From NCBI GenBank assembly GCA_903926855.1, contig CAIYKV010000045.1, forward strand, positions 1 to 51,369: a stretch of 51,369 nt of DNA, written 5' to 3'. This document shows, piece after piece, positions 17,765 through 26,557 of the stretch (the stretch's first letter is position 1; each line of letters opens with the position of its first letter). Under the pieces are notes generated by a model. The model was not told the DNA's origin. It worked only from the letters and a program-made list of their open reading frames with translations, and ran no database searches. This stretch comes from an uncultured Bacteroidota bacterium. GTDB lineage: Bacteria > Bacteroidota > Bacteroidia > Chitinophagales > Chitinophagaceae. A program made the translations under genes and the position numbers.

Positions 17765-17977
17765 ATGAGAACAGCCACATTTTATATAGCCCTTGTTGTA
17801 AATTTTATCTTGCTGGTAATTGCCCTCGACCTTCTAAGGATGTTATTCAAAAGACAGGTAATAGACAAGCCTACCCGAAACAGCCTGATCCTGCTTTCTG
17901 CAGTCGTGCCAATATTTGGATTTCTTATGGTTTACTGGCGATACAGAAGTTATGTAAGGCTTTCAAAACCTCGTTAA
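17765..17977 (+). CDS. Small two-helix membrane protein
   Basis: The 70-residue protein has two transmembrane helices (about 5-26 and 39-59) joined by a basic loop (MLFKRQVIDKPTR) and a basic C-terminus. The layout resembles the N-terminal membrane module of PLD-nuclease-type proteins, but the similarity is generic. It starts at ATG and ends 4 bases before the convergent propeller gene. Function unknown. Confidence 0.6.
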   Translation: MRTATFYIALVVNFILLVIALDLLRMLFKRQVIDKPTRNSLILLSAVVPIFGFLMVYWRYRSYVRLSKPR

Positions 17978-17981
17978 CCGT

Positions 17982-19622
17982 TTATTTACTACCATATACC
18001 ACTACACTATTTGAAAAAGTGGCCAGGTAAACATGTCCGTTTACAATAGTAGGACTTGAAAATTTAGCATAACTCCCCACTGCATCTTTCGTAATCGTTT
18101 GATCACTGTTCCAAAGTTCCTTATTGATATTGCTGGCATCGAACGCACGTAAAATAGCCGGACAAACACTGTGTTCCGCATCACAGCTTTTTGGATAAAT
18201 AGCCCAAAGGATACCGGTACCTGCTGAGGTTCCATTAGAAGAAACAGATAGTAAAGCCCCACTTTGTCCGGTGGGTCCGCTGGCGGAAGATAATATCTGG
18301 TTACCCAGATCAAACTGATTGGTAGATCGGTTAAAAGGGAGCGCGTGTAACTGATCATTCTCAGACCATACATAGGCATATTCCGGGCTGCCACCATAAT
18401 AGGCTGCCTGGCAATGCATATTGGCATTTCCATTCAGGCTAATGGTTTGTTGCACCTGGTTGCTGGTTTTATTGTAGCCACCCATATTATCCTTATTCAA
18501 TAGATAAATATTGCCATCTTTTCCTGCCGTAAAGAAATAATTGGAATTGGGTATTAAAAAGGAACCCATACTTCCATAATCAAGATCATTGTCTTCCAGA
18601 TACTGATAATTAAAAGGGGTATAATATGTGTTTACCTGTAAACTGCTTCCGGATACAGATAATTTCATAGCGCTTTCCCCGCGGTTTCTTGGGTTTGTTG
18701 GATCATTGGCAACTCCTACCGTTCCATTGCCGACTACTACATACAGGTTGCCGGCATTATCCGCAGACATGCCATTACCGCTTTCCCACAAACCACCATC
18801 TCCTCCGTCGGGGGTATCATTGTACACAATTTTTTGAGTAAGTGTTTTAGAGTCATAACCTAAAATCCAACCATGATAAGGACCCCAATCGCAATGCGAT
18901 GAAAAAGTTACATATACCAATCCATTCACTAAAGTAAGTGCCTGGCGCTGGTTTTGTTTTTGGGCATCGAAACTAAGGGTGTTATTTACGCTACCATCTC
19001 CGGATCCCTGATAAGTGGCTGTGATTTGTACCGGACTACCCGTCATTTCACTTCCGGTAGTAATATTAACGGCATGCAGGTATTGAACAAAACGGGTACC
19101 ATCTGTACTACGGGCAACAAAATAAATGGTTTGGGCTGCTGAATCAATTACCGGTGTTCCTACAATACCAATACTGCCACTAAAATCCTGGTAAGCACCC
19201 CCACATGCACCTTTCATATCAGTATTGCGCGGCGGGCGCATTCCGGAAGCGTTATAGCTTTTCTGCCAATATAAATTACCCGCATCCGCATCATAAGCAT
19301 AGACAGAATTATTTACAGTAGCGATATAAACCACATTATGTGTTCCGGAGCCAATACTAACATTACCTACTACCAGTGGTTGCGCATATACCTGGTCGTC
19401 TACTTTTAAAGTAAATAGTTTTCCAAACGTTTGAGTATTTACATTAGTGGTAGTGAGTTTTGTTTCCAGGCTGTTCCAGCCAGAACGGTTGTTGTTATTG
19501 TGCTGGGTAAGAACAGACACATGCTGATCATTGGGGACTACTACGGGCTGTGTAGTGCTGCTCCCTTTATCTTTGCAGCCAAATAATACAAATAGGAATA
19601 CTGGTAATATTGAATTTTTCAT
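17982..19622 (-). CDS. PQQ/BamB-like beta-propeller lipoprotein
   Basis: The 546-residue lipoprotein has a lipobox FVLFGC near residue 15. The mature part consists of propeller blades of the PQQ-repeat kind (VYAQPLVVGN, VVYIATVNNSVYAYDADAG, LYVVVGNGTVG, DGNIYLLNKDNMGGY, GHVYLATFSNSVVVYG). No dehydrogenase active-site signature is apparent, so a structural or binding propeller is more likely than an alcohol dehydrogenase. It is monocistronic and faces the small membrane-protein gene. Where it attaches (inner leaflet of the outer membrane or surface) cannot be told. Confidence 0.8.
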   Translation of the reverse strand: MKNSILPVFLFVLFGCKDKGSSTTQPVVVPNDQHVSVLTQHNNNNRSGWNSLETKLTTTNVNTQTFGKLFTLKVDDQVYAQPLVVGNVSIGSGTHNVVYIATVNNSVYAYDADAGNLYWQKSYNASGMRPPRNTDMKGACGGAYQDFSGSIGIVGTPVIDSAAQTIYFVARSTDGTRFVQYLHAVNITTGSEMTGSPVQITATYQGSGDGSVNNTLSFDAQKQNQRQALTLVNGLVYVTFSSHCDWGPYHGWILGYDSKTLTQKIVYNDTPDGGDGGLWESGNGMSADNAGNLYVVVGNGTVGVANDPTNPRNRGESAMKLSVSGSSLQVNTYYTPFNYQYLEDNDLDYGSMGSFLIPNSNYFFTAGKDGNIYLLNKDNMGGYNKTSNQVQQTISLNGNANMHCQAAYYGGSPEYAYVWSENDQLHALPFNRSTNQFDLGNQILSSASGPTGQSGALLSVSSNGTSAGTGILWAIYPKSCDAEHSVCPAILRAFDASNINKELWNSDQTITKDAVGSYAKFSSPTIVNGHVYLATFSNSVVVYGSK

Positions 19623-19826
19623 AAACAGGCAATCGTTATTGGGTAAACATACTATTTTCCGGGAGATACGAATCCAGAATATAATAGGTTACAAAGATGT
19701 TGGGATATTCCAAACTAAAGACACAAAACTATGCCCTAGTGTTGTATGAAGTGCAGAATTGCAGGCATGAATTTTCTCAGTCTGCTGTTTTCTCAACATC
19801 TTTTCATGGAAAGCCTGATGAAAATA

Positions 19827-20489
19827 CTATTTTAGCTTAACCGATTTCAGGGTTTGAGAATAGTCGAGATACAAGGCATTGGTGGTACTGCCCGGTACAG
19901 GAGAATATTCTTCCACCCTTACCAAACCTACACCAGGAGAATAATAAGAGACCGTTGTATAGGTAATATTGCCGTTACAATCTTTGATATACTCAATATT
20001 TTTATAACAGGTATAGGATGCAACACTATAGGTTGAAGCAAATCCATATAAAGCATCTAAACCAATACAGTTTGCGTTAGAAAAATCCTGACTGCTGCCG
20101 ATCAAATAACCATCGGAAGGGGTTAACGCGAAAATAAGGTAGGGTGAGTTCAATGAATTGATGCTATCTAGCCCATAAATAGTAGTATTCGTAGGATCTA
20201 CTGCCAACAAACTACCCGTACCAAACCATCCCAATGAATCGGTGATACCATAAAAAGTTACACCGCTGCGACTGGTAATCTGGCTATTGATATAAGATGA
20301 ATCAGCATACACTTCTCTAACAGTACCATCCGTATTAAAAATCGAATCCTGGTAAATCCAACTATTTCCCGCTTTTAAAGGCAAAATTGAAGTAGTACTG
20401 TTAGAGCCAGCACTGGTTGTTGAAGATGTTTTGGAACAGCCCCAAATGAAAACTAGGACAGGGACAACTAAAAAGAATACTTTTTTCAT
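19827..20489 (-). CDS. Lipoprotein of unknown function (tandem paralogue A)
   Basis: The 220-residue protein has a lipobox IWGC and a Thr/Ser-rich linker. The conserved body begins ILPLKAGNSWIYQDS, contains FYGITDSLGWFGTGSLLA and ends VGLVRVEEYSPVPGS-x-LYLDYSQTLKS. Two Cys (in NCIGLD and YTCYKN, with a third in KDCNGN) are shared with the neighbour, suggesting disulphides after export. It is closely related over its full length to the gene at 20650-21315, so the pair comes from tandem duplication. A recurring NSWIYxDS start is seen in many uncharacterised surface lipoproteins of this phylum. No function is known to me. Confidence 0.75.
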   Translation of the reverse strand: MKKVFFLVVPVLVFIWGCSKTSSTTSAGSNSTTSILPLKAGNSWIYQDSIFNTDGTVREVYADSSYINSQITSRSGVTFYGITDSLGWFGTGSLLAVDPTNTTIYGLDSINSLNSPYLIFALTPSDGYLIGSSQDFSNANCIGLDALYGFASTYSVASYTCYKNIEYIKDCNGNITYTTVSYYSPGVGLVRVEEYSPVPGSTTNALYLDYSQTLKSVKLK

Positions 20490-20649
20490 CGAATGCGCTT
20501 TATGAAACTATAGAGTCAAAATTAGTACTCATTGTTAAAAATACTGATGTTAAAAAAATGCCAAACCCTTACCTGTGAAGATTTTCAGGAAATTTTAGTT
20601 CTGTTTTAATCCGTTCTTAAGGCTGATTTGAGCCTCAATATCGAAACAA

Positions 20650-21315
20650 CTATTTTAAAGTTGCCGATTGCAATGTTTGTGAATAATCCAGATACATAGT
20701 TTTGGAAGATCTGCCCGGTACCTGCGAATATTCTTCAATTCTTACAATACCTATACCCGGAGAAATATACATCACTGTTGTTGAGATGATATTGCCTTCA
20801 CAATCTTTCAGGGTATCTATGTTTTTATAGCAGGTATATTGTCCAATGGTATAGGTAGTAGCATATCCATATAAGCCATCCACTCCAATACAGGTCGGAT
20901 TCGAATAATTATTCATCGTACCTATCAAATAGCCATCGGATGTGGAAAGTGAAAACACGATCAATGGGTCTGTCGTGGCATTGATACTATCCAGGCTATA
21001 AATAGCCGTATTGGATGGGTCGATGGCTAACAGGCTATTGGTTCCAAACCAACCCAGGGAATCTGTAATACCAAAAAAGTTAACTCCACCGATAGAGGTA
21101 GTTACTGTGTTTACATAAGAGGTATCAGTATCTGATTCGCTGATACTGCCATCGGGGTTAAATGTACTATCCATATAAATCCAGCTGTTTCCCGGTTTCA
21201 GGGGTAAAATAGCCGTAGCACTTTCAGGGTCAAATATGGGTGTAGAAGATGTTTTGGTACAGCTCCATAGAAGGAACATGGCCAGGGCTATTACCAAAAT
21301 GTTAGTCTTTTTCAT
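20650..21315 (-). CDS. Lipoprotein of unknown function (tandem paralogue B)
   Basis: The ~221-residue lipoprotein has a lipobox LLWSC. It shares with paralogue A the blocks ILPLKPGNSWIYMDS, FFGITDSLGWFGTNSLLAIDPSNT, SDGYLIG, CIGVDGLYGYATTYT, YTCYKNI and a C-terminal MYLDYSQTLQS. The linker after the lipid anchor differs most, as expected for relaxed selection. I start at MKK; a Met three residues upstream is equally possible. A gap of 160 bases separates it from paralogue A on the same strand, so each may have its own promoter. Confidence 0.75.
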   Translation of the reverse strand: MKKTNILVIALAMFLLWSCTKTSSTPIFDPESATAILPLKPGNSWIYMDSTFNPDGSISESDTDTSYVNTVTTSIGGVNFFGITDSLGWFGTNSLLAIDPSNTAIYSLDSINATTDPLIVFSLSTSDGYLIGTMNNYSNPTCIGVDGLYGYATTYTIGQYTCYKNIDTLKDCEGNIISTTVMYISPGIGIVRIEEYSQVPGRSSKTMYLDYSQTLQSATLK

Positions 21316-21527
21316 CTTTAACATGGTTGTCTATAATGGATACGTATTGTAGCCTGTTTGTAAAAGACTGAAATGTTAAAGAAATCATAAAGCCGACGTT
21401 CGTATAGCTATATATCGCCCAAACTCATTGATTATCAGCAATAATCAAAAATCAGACTCACCTGATTAAAATCATATTTTTCTGAAATGGGTTCTTCTAA
21501 TTTGCAGGCTGATTAAAATTTTTGTCT

Positions 21528-22577
21528 ATGAGTCAGGTTATAGCCGATACAAATACCACTCCTACCCGCTCCCTAAGGATATGGCGTTTATTGCAAGTGC
21601 TGGTTTGGATAGTTGGATTAGTCATATTTCTTGCCCTGATTTTTTATCCGGCCATTGGATTATTGTTGTTTTGGAATGTCCTGATACCGGTTGCGCCTGC
21701 ATTATTGGTGGTTGCCACGGGTGTTTGGCGAAATATCTGTCCTTTATCCACCACCAATTTATTACCCCGTCATTTAGGTCTATCTCAAAAAAGAAAATTA
21801 TCGGTTACCACCCAATCAATACTGCAATTAATAGCGATATGCTTATTATATGCCATTGTTCCTTTGCGGCATTTGCTCTTTAATAATAATGGTATGGCCA
21901 CAGCCATGCTCTTATTTGCATTATCTGCCATTGGATTTACCATGAGTTTTATTTTCGACTGGAAATCTGCCTGGTGTTCTACGCTTTGTCCGGTGCATGC
22001 TGTTGAAAAATTATATGGTGGCAACACATTGATAAGTGTACCCAACGCGCATTGTATTGAATGTGTGAATTGTTCTGTTCCCTGTCCAGATTCCACACCA
22101 AATTTTCATCCGGCCCTTGTTACTAAAAATGCTTATCAGGCTTTGGGTTCAATATTAATTATAGGAGGTTTGCCCGGATTTATCTGGGGTTGGTTTCATG
22201 TTCCTGATCTGAGAACACCAATTCAGCTGACCGATATTTTCGATGTATACCAATTACCAATTGCCGGATTTGCCGTTTCCATACTGGCTTACCTGATATT
22301 GCAAAAATATTTTCAAGGTAAAAAAGAGAGACAATTGGTTAGTTTTTTTGCGGCTACTGGTGTATCCTTTTATTATTGGTACAGGATACCCGCTTTATTG
22401 GGTTTTGGAAAATTTGCACAAGATGCGGTATTGGTAAATCTTCGGGGAACATTACCGGAATGGAGCATTTTAGCCATGACCATTACAACGACTGTATTTT
22501 TTTTCAGTTGGTTTTTATTACGTAAGCCTAATCAGCGGAGTTGGGTAATAAGGCCTCAGTTTGCTGCGAAGGCTTAG
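21528..22577 (+). CDS. Polytopic membrane ferredoxin (NapH/NosR-like 4Fe-4S protein)
   Basis: The ~349-residue protein has about eight hydrophobic segments. WRNICPLST and WCSTLCPVHAVEKLYG resemble the CxxxCP elements of NapH/NosR/CcoG proteins. A 4Fe-4S ferredoxin motif (CIECVNCSVPCP: CxxCxxCxxxCP) sits near residue 180. Proteins of this kind pass electrons between quinones and periplasmic or cytoplasmic partners. No nitrous-oxide or nitrate reductase gene is near, so the partner is unknown. An upstream in-frame TTG (21522) is possible, but ATG at 21528 fits better. It converges on the isomerase-like gene with a 12-base gap. Confidence 0.8.
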   Translation: MSQVIADTNTTPTRSLRIWRLLQVLVWIVGLVIFLALIFYPAIGLLLFWNVLIPVAPALLVVATGVWRNICPLSTTNLLPRHLGLSQKRKLSVTTQSILQLIAICLLYAIVPLRHLLFNNNGMATAMLLFALSAIGFTMSFIFDWKSAWCSTLCPVHAVEKLYGGNTLISVPNAHCIECVNCSVPCPDSTPNFHPALVTKNAYQALGSILIIGGLPGFIWGWFHVPDLRTPIQLTDIFDVYQLPIAGFAVSILAYLILQKYFQGKKERQLVSFFAATGVSFYYWYRIPALLGFGKFAQDAVLVNLRGTLPEWSILAMTITTTVFFFSWFLLRKPNQRSWVIRPQFAAKA

Positions 22578-22589
22578 TGCATTATTTGA

Positions 22590-23621
22590 TCAGGCATCCA
22601 GCATTTTCTTAGCGTATGCAACACATTTCCGGGTTTCCTGAACGGGGTCGGAGCCGGTAGGTATATCATATTCCAATTCAATAGTAGCGGGGAACTTATA
22701 TTTTTTTTGTTTCAGCAAACCGAGAATTTCTTGTAAGGGTGTATCACCTTCTCCCCACACTTTATTATTACCACTATGCTCTTTGGTTTGGCGGTCTTTA
22801 ATATGCATACTACTAATGCGATCATGTTTGGCTTCAATCAATGCTAATAAACTTTCTTTTGTGTTGTTGCCTCCGGCAGCAATATAGTGTCCGCAATCAA
22901 GGTTCATTGAATTATAAGGGGATTGCGCTAATGCAGTATCCCAGGCTGTATCCGTTGCCTGCAGGTGGGCATGATAACCGATATATATTTTGTGCTTAGC
23001 CCCGAGATCGCCGAGGCGTTGGGTTTGTAAGGGATCATTTGGTAATTCAACCGTAACAGATCGCGCACCCAATGCTTTTGCTGCGCGCAAAGCATATTCA
23101 ACTTCTGCATCGGTATTATTGGCATTGAGGGCATTGGGTTTAAATGCATAAATACTAACTCCCTCCTTATGATACATTTTACGGATCTCTTCAAATTTAT
23201 CCATTGAAACACCGGCCCTCCAATCAGCCACCTTTTTTTGGTAATCTGCAACCTGCTTTTTCTGTTCGTCCGTAAGTGGTGCCCGCTGTCCGTTTATCCT
23301 TGGTGGCGCTTTGAAAGTATTTACGGGTTTGCCGGCAAAATCTTCAACAGAATCACCCATCAACTCAATAGCACTAACACCACTATTCACACAATACTGT
23401 AGCAATTGTTCCGGACTTCCCGGCAAACTGCGAAAAGAATACGTTATGGCGCCTATCTGTACACCATGGAATAAAGAATTTGGTTTTTCATCAACACTTA
23501 GTAAACTATCTGCCCCAAAAACAGTGCGCCCAACCATGACAAGTCCGACTGAAAGAAATGCGGATTGAAATAAAAAATCGCGACGGGTGTTCTTGCGCTC
23601 AGTGGAAGCAATCTTGGACAT
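22590..23621 (-). CDS. Tat-exported sugar phosphate isomerase/epimerase-like TIM-barrel protein
   Basis: The 343-residue protein has a twin-arginine signal (NTRRDFLFQSAFLSVGLVM). The rest is an AP-endonuclease-2/xylose-isomerase-like TIM barrel: IELMGDSVEDF, VTVELPND, IGYHAHLQ, MNLDCGHY, SSMHIKDR and TIELEYDIP supply the acidic and His residues that normally bind a divalent metal at the barrel mouth. Exported members of this family are abundant in Bacteroidota and are thought to act on sugars outside the cytoplasm; the substrate cannot be inferred here. It appears to be transcribed alone. Confidence 0.85.
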   Translation of the reverse strand: MSKIASTERKNTRRDFLFQSAFLSVGLVMVGRTVFGADSLLSVDEKPNSLFHGVQIGAITYSFRSLPGSPEQLLQYCVNSGVSAIELMGDSVEDFAGKPVNTFKAPPRINGQRAPLTDEQKKQVADYQKKVADWRAGVSMDKFEEIRKMYHKEGVSIYAFKPNALNANNTDAEVEYALRAAKALGARSVTVELPNDPLQTQRLGDLGAKHKIYIGYHAHLQATDTAWDTALAQSPYNSMNLDCGHYIAAGGNNTKESLLALIEAKHDRISSMHIKDRQTKEHSGNNKVWGEGDTPLQEILGLLKQKKYKFPATIELEYDIPTGSDPVQETRKCVAYAKKMLDA

Positions 23622-23709
23622 AGGGCAGGTTTGAGTAGAAGGAATGCTTAAAAATAAAGCAATTATGGTAGAAATAGTCCTAGAAAATAATAGGTGCGAA
23701 GTGAGGAGA

Positions 23710-23840
23710 TTCCGGGGGCCCCTCGCAGAGGACTCAGCTCAATACCATTCCCCCCGGTTTGGTATCAATTTTAAAAACAGCAAAATAAAGCATGCTCTTT
23801 ATTTTACCCTGAATCCTCTGCGCGGAGCGCAATCCGGAAT
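23710..23840. repeat. ~130-bp inverted-repeat element in a 521-base gene-free gap
   Basis: The left arm (about 23710-23740) and right arm (about 23808-23840) pair: ATTCCGG with CCGGAAT at the ends, and GCAGAGGA-n-TCAG with CTGA-n-TCCTCTGC inside, separated by an imperfect middle. Between the arms lie two more hairpins: ATACCA/TGGTAT around a C/G-rich loop (near 23742-23765) and AAAATAAAG/CTTTATTTT (near 23784-23805). The element is more GC-rich than its surroundings. The rest of the gap (23622-24142) shows nothing clear apart from a small hairpin near the luxR-type gene. I infer a MITE-like or structured-RNA element. Confidence 0.55.
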
Positions 23841-24084
23841 ATTTTTCAAGTTTGCAGGCATATCTACCTACCTGCAATTGCTTGAAAATTGGTTTTCCTG
23901 AATTTTTTTAATTATTTTGTTATTCTGGTTAACCTATTGTATTGCTTTTTGTTATGACAATATAAATGCTTTCACTTTAACCCTTTTCGGGTTCAAATGA
24001 GTATGAATATTTTGCTATGGCTATAACCAACAGCATTTGAATATTCCAGAAAGTAAAAGTATCGGTTTCGGAAAAGCGAGTCAA

Positions 24085-24100
24085 CTGCGAAAAGTCGCAG
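24085..24100 (+). promoter_or_regulatory. Small hairpin in the leader of the PAS-LuxR gene
   Basis: CTGCGA (24085-24090) pairs with TCGCAG (24095-24100) around AAAG, 42 bases before the start codon. It is a candidate operator or leader hairpin; the stem is short and may be chance. Confidence 0.3.
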
Positions 24101-24142
24101 GTTGCGAATTGATTTGGTACCATTAGCAAAAAAAATCAGACA

Positions 24143-24874
24143 ATGCCAGAAACAGGGAGTTATTCAAAATCTCGTATCACCAATATTCCTGCAGATCTCC
24201 AATCTGAGGAGGCCCGTCATTTCAAAAAAACCATACCCCGATTTCCCGAAGAGGCGATTTATATCTATTCTTTTAAAGAAGGAAGGATGTTGTATGCAGA
24301 TGGCTGGGAGGAGATTTTGGGATATAAAGATGAAGAAATCAGTATGATGACGATTGTTAGCATTACAACACCAGAGTATGCCCCTTTTTCTAATGAATTA
24401 AATGATAAAGCTCTGCAATTTATTCTCAATAAAACAGAAGAACTGGAGAAATACAGTTTTACGATTGAGTTAAAAAAAATGCATAAGAACGGAACGCCTG
24501 TTCCGTTGATTTCAAAAGTAGGCGTATATAGTTCAGAAAATGGCAGGGTTACTGCTATTATGGGGCATTCTCATATCAATAGAAGTATAAACCTGGGTAA
24601 AGTAATGCGCTATGCAGCGTATGGCCCGGACAAGTCCGAGTTTGAAGAAGAATTGAACAAACAATTATTTCAATATTTTGCTATTTCAGAAAAAGAAAAA
24701 GAAGCCCTTGGCATGGTGGCAAAAGGGTTTTCTTTCAAAGAAATTGCCGGCTTATTAAATGTTACCCAATCGGCAATTGAAAAAAGGATATTGCCCTTAT
24801 ACAAAAGGTTTAATCTAAAAAGTCTTACTCATTTGATCAGTTTTGCATATGATAATCATATCCTGAGTCAATAA
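24143..24874 (+). CDS. PAS-domain LuxR-type transcriptional regulator
   Basis: The 243-residue cytoplasmic protein has a PAS-like sensor domain at about 35-145 (YIYSFKEGRMLYADGWEEILGY and later VGVYSSENGRVTAIMGHSHI). A GerE/LuxR helix-turn-helix lies at about 180-240 (ISEKEKEALGMVAKGFSFKEIAGLLNV, then IEKRILPLYKRF). There is no receiver domain, so it is not a classical response regulator; the PAS domain probably senses a small ligand or redox state. Orphan PAS-LuxR proteins of this kind are common in Chitinophagaceae. The long gap upstream leaves room for its own promoter. It converges on the P-loop gene with a 14-base gap. Confidence 0.82.
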   Translation: MPETGSYSKSRITNIPADLQSEEARHFKKTIPRFPEEAIYIYSFKEGRMLYADGWEEILGYKDEEISMMTIVSITTPEYAPFSNELNDKALQFILNKTEELEKYSFTIELKKMHKNGTPVPLISKVGVYSSENGRVTAIMGHSHINRSINLGKVMRYAAYGPDKSEFEEELNKQLFQYFAISEKEKEALGMVAKGFSFKEIAGLLNVTQSAIEKRILPLYKRFNLKSLTHLISFAYDNHILSQ

Positions 24875-24888
24875 GATTTCATTAGGTT

Positions 24889-25923
24889 TTACAGGTAGAT
24901 CTCTGCTATATCATTTTCTGCTACACCAATAGTAAGCAACATCTTGCGCCAACTCTCTTTTTCACTGGAGGAACCCAATACCCAGATCGTTTTCCTGGAA
25001 GCGAGTGCTTTTCGATTTTCAGGATTCGTAGCATAGGTGTCGATAAAACTGAGGAAAGCTTCTGCGCTTACCATAGGTGTAGTAATGGGTTTTCCGGGGT
25101 TGATATCATCAATGATCAATACAGAAGCATCGCGCCAGGTCCAGGGTGTTGGATCTGAACCAATCTGGCCTGCCGAATAAAAAAAATCACTACTCAATTT
25201 CATAGCAGTCGTATATACCGCAGCTTCATGCCGAATAGATAATTCGGTAGCCAGTCCAACACTTAAGCTGGTTTTTCCGCTGTTCTCTGCACCAAATACA
25301 AATAAATGCATCTTACTATTTGCAGGGTTCAAAAAATCAGCAACTGTTTTTTTATCTGCATCATCCATCGGAAAATCCCATTGAGCCAACCGCAATTGAT
25401 ACGGGTATTGAGGTATCTGCAAATACATCTTTGTGAGGTACCAATAACAGGATGGATAAAGCAATAAGATGGCGAGACCAACACAAACTATTTCATACGT
25501 TTCACCGCCTTTACCAAGAAAGCCCAAAAACATAGCTCCCAGTCCAAAAAAACTAAGATCGGTCAGGGTATCAAAAAGAATATTGCCCCAGGCAGGTTGA
25601 AAAGTATAGGGGTTGCTTTTTACATATAGCAGTTTTGATTTGGAATGGCTTTTCAATAAAAGGGGTCCCAGAAAATTATAGGTTTCAAATGCGACCCACC
25701 CCCCCCAGATATACCAGGGCGCGTGCGAAATAGAATAGGCGTTAGTATGGCACTGTGAAAGGATGAGATACAAAATAAAGGAGGGAATAAAACCGAGAGA
25801 AAAATGTCCGAATTGATTTGCCAGCCAGGTATACGTAAGTGTAACCCCACGATAGGAATCTTTACCAATCAGATCAGCTTTTATTTGTGCAAAAACATCT
25901 TTTGCCTTAAGTATTTTTGACAT
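24889..25923 (-). CDS. Membrane-anchored P-loop NTPase of unknown function
   Basis: The 344-residue protein has four hydrophobic segments in its first half (about 41-58, 69-88, 122-137, 144-165), followed by a soluble NTPase domain. Walker A is GAENSGKTS (211-219) and Walker B is SVLIIDDIN (257-265). A WTWRDAS segment precedes Walker B. The N-terminal part resembles small VanZ/DUF2238-like membrane modules (D-T-L-T-D followed by G-A), but this is weak. I know no named family with this order of parts. The ATPase resembles a DnaC/AAA-type or plain ATP-binding fold rather than an ABC protein. No obvious partner gene is adjacent. Confidence 0.65.
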   Translation of the reverse strand: MSKILKAKDVFAQIKADLIGKDSYRGVTLTYTWLANQFGHFSLGFIPSFILYLILSQCHTNAYSISHAPWYIWGGWVAFETYNFLGPLLLKSHSKSKLLYVKSNPYTFQPAWGNILFDTLTDLSFFGLGAMFLGFLGKGGETYEIVCVGLAILLLYPSCYWYLTKMYLQIPQYPYQLRLAQWDFPMDDADKKTVADFLNPANSKMHLFVFGAENSGKTSLSVGLATELSIRHEAAVYTTAMKLSSDFFYSAGQIGSDPTPWTWRDASVLIIDDINPGKPITTPMVSAEAFLSFIDTYATNPENRKALASRKTIWVLGSSSEKESWRKMLLTIGVAENDIAEIYL

Positions 25924-26071
25924 AGGAATGGTTTGAAGGGTAGTAAGATAGAAATTGTTTTATGTATTTACTATAGGCAGTGCATAAGTGGGGAAATATT
26001 TTTGTACCTATTTTATTTGATCAATGATTGATTAAATATGCTTTCGTAACTTAATTTATAAACTTGCCAGT

Positions 26072-26452
26072 ATGCAGATCGTAAAAAAAATTATCCCGAT
26101 TCTTTTGGCCACTGTTTGGATCAGTATTTCTGAATTTGTTAGAAATGAATTTTTGGTAAAGCAACACTGGGTAGCACATTATCAGCAACTGGGTCTCCAA
26201 TTTCCATCATCAGCAGTTAACGGAGCTGTATGGGGACTCTGGTCGCTTTTGTTCGCAGTGGCGATAGCTATCCTGTCAAAAAAATTTGCTTTCTTCCAAA
26301 CGGCTTTTCTGGCCTGGTTCGTAGGCTTCGTATTGATGTGGATAACGATTGGAAATTTAGGGGTTCTGCCTTATGGTATATTGGCGTATGCGATTCCCTT
26401 GAGTTTGTTGGAGTCTTTTGTGGCTGTTTGGATTATTAAGAAAATGAGTTAA
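26072..26452 (+). CDS. Small integral membrane protein
   Basis: The 126-residue protein has four predicted helices: about 5-21, 48-68, 73-95 and 100-122. The polar loop after the first helix (FVRNEFLVKQHWVAHYQQLGLQFP) is probably outside the membrane. I do not recognise the family beyond small uncharacterised membrane proteins of this phylum. It has an ATG start and is followed by a very strong hairpin shared with the convergent lipoprotein gene. Confidence 0.65.
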   Translation: MQIVKKIIPILLATVWISISEFVRNEFLVKQHWVAHYQQLGLQFPSSAVNGAVWGLWSLLFAVAIAILSKKFAFFQTAFLAWFVGFVLMWITIGNLGVLPYGILAYAIPLSLLESFVAVWIIKKMS

Positions 26453-26501
26453 TAACAAGGGTTATTGTAAGAAAAAAGTAGAACAGCGTTACCAAGTTTA
26501 A

Positions 26502-26542
26502 TTAAAAAGCAATGCCTCTTCTTAAGAGGCATTGCTTTTTAA
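26502..26542. terminator. Bidirectional terminator, perfect 19-bp stem
   Basis: TTAAAAAGCAATGCCTCTT (26502-26520) pairs without mismatch with 26524-26542 around a 3-base loop. A/T tracts at the stem base give a T run on either strand. It separates convergent genes ending at 26452 and 26558 and should stop both transcripts. Confidence 0.92.
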
Positions 26543-26557
26543 AATCATATATATCAA

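Noticed and set aside
23644-23901. 85-codon open frame in the gap before the PAS-LuxR gene
   Set aside because: It runs through both arms of the inverted-repeat element, so it is better explained as read-through of a repeat.
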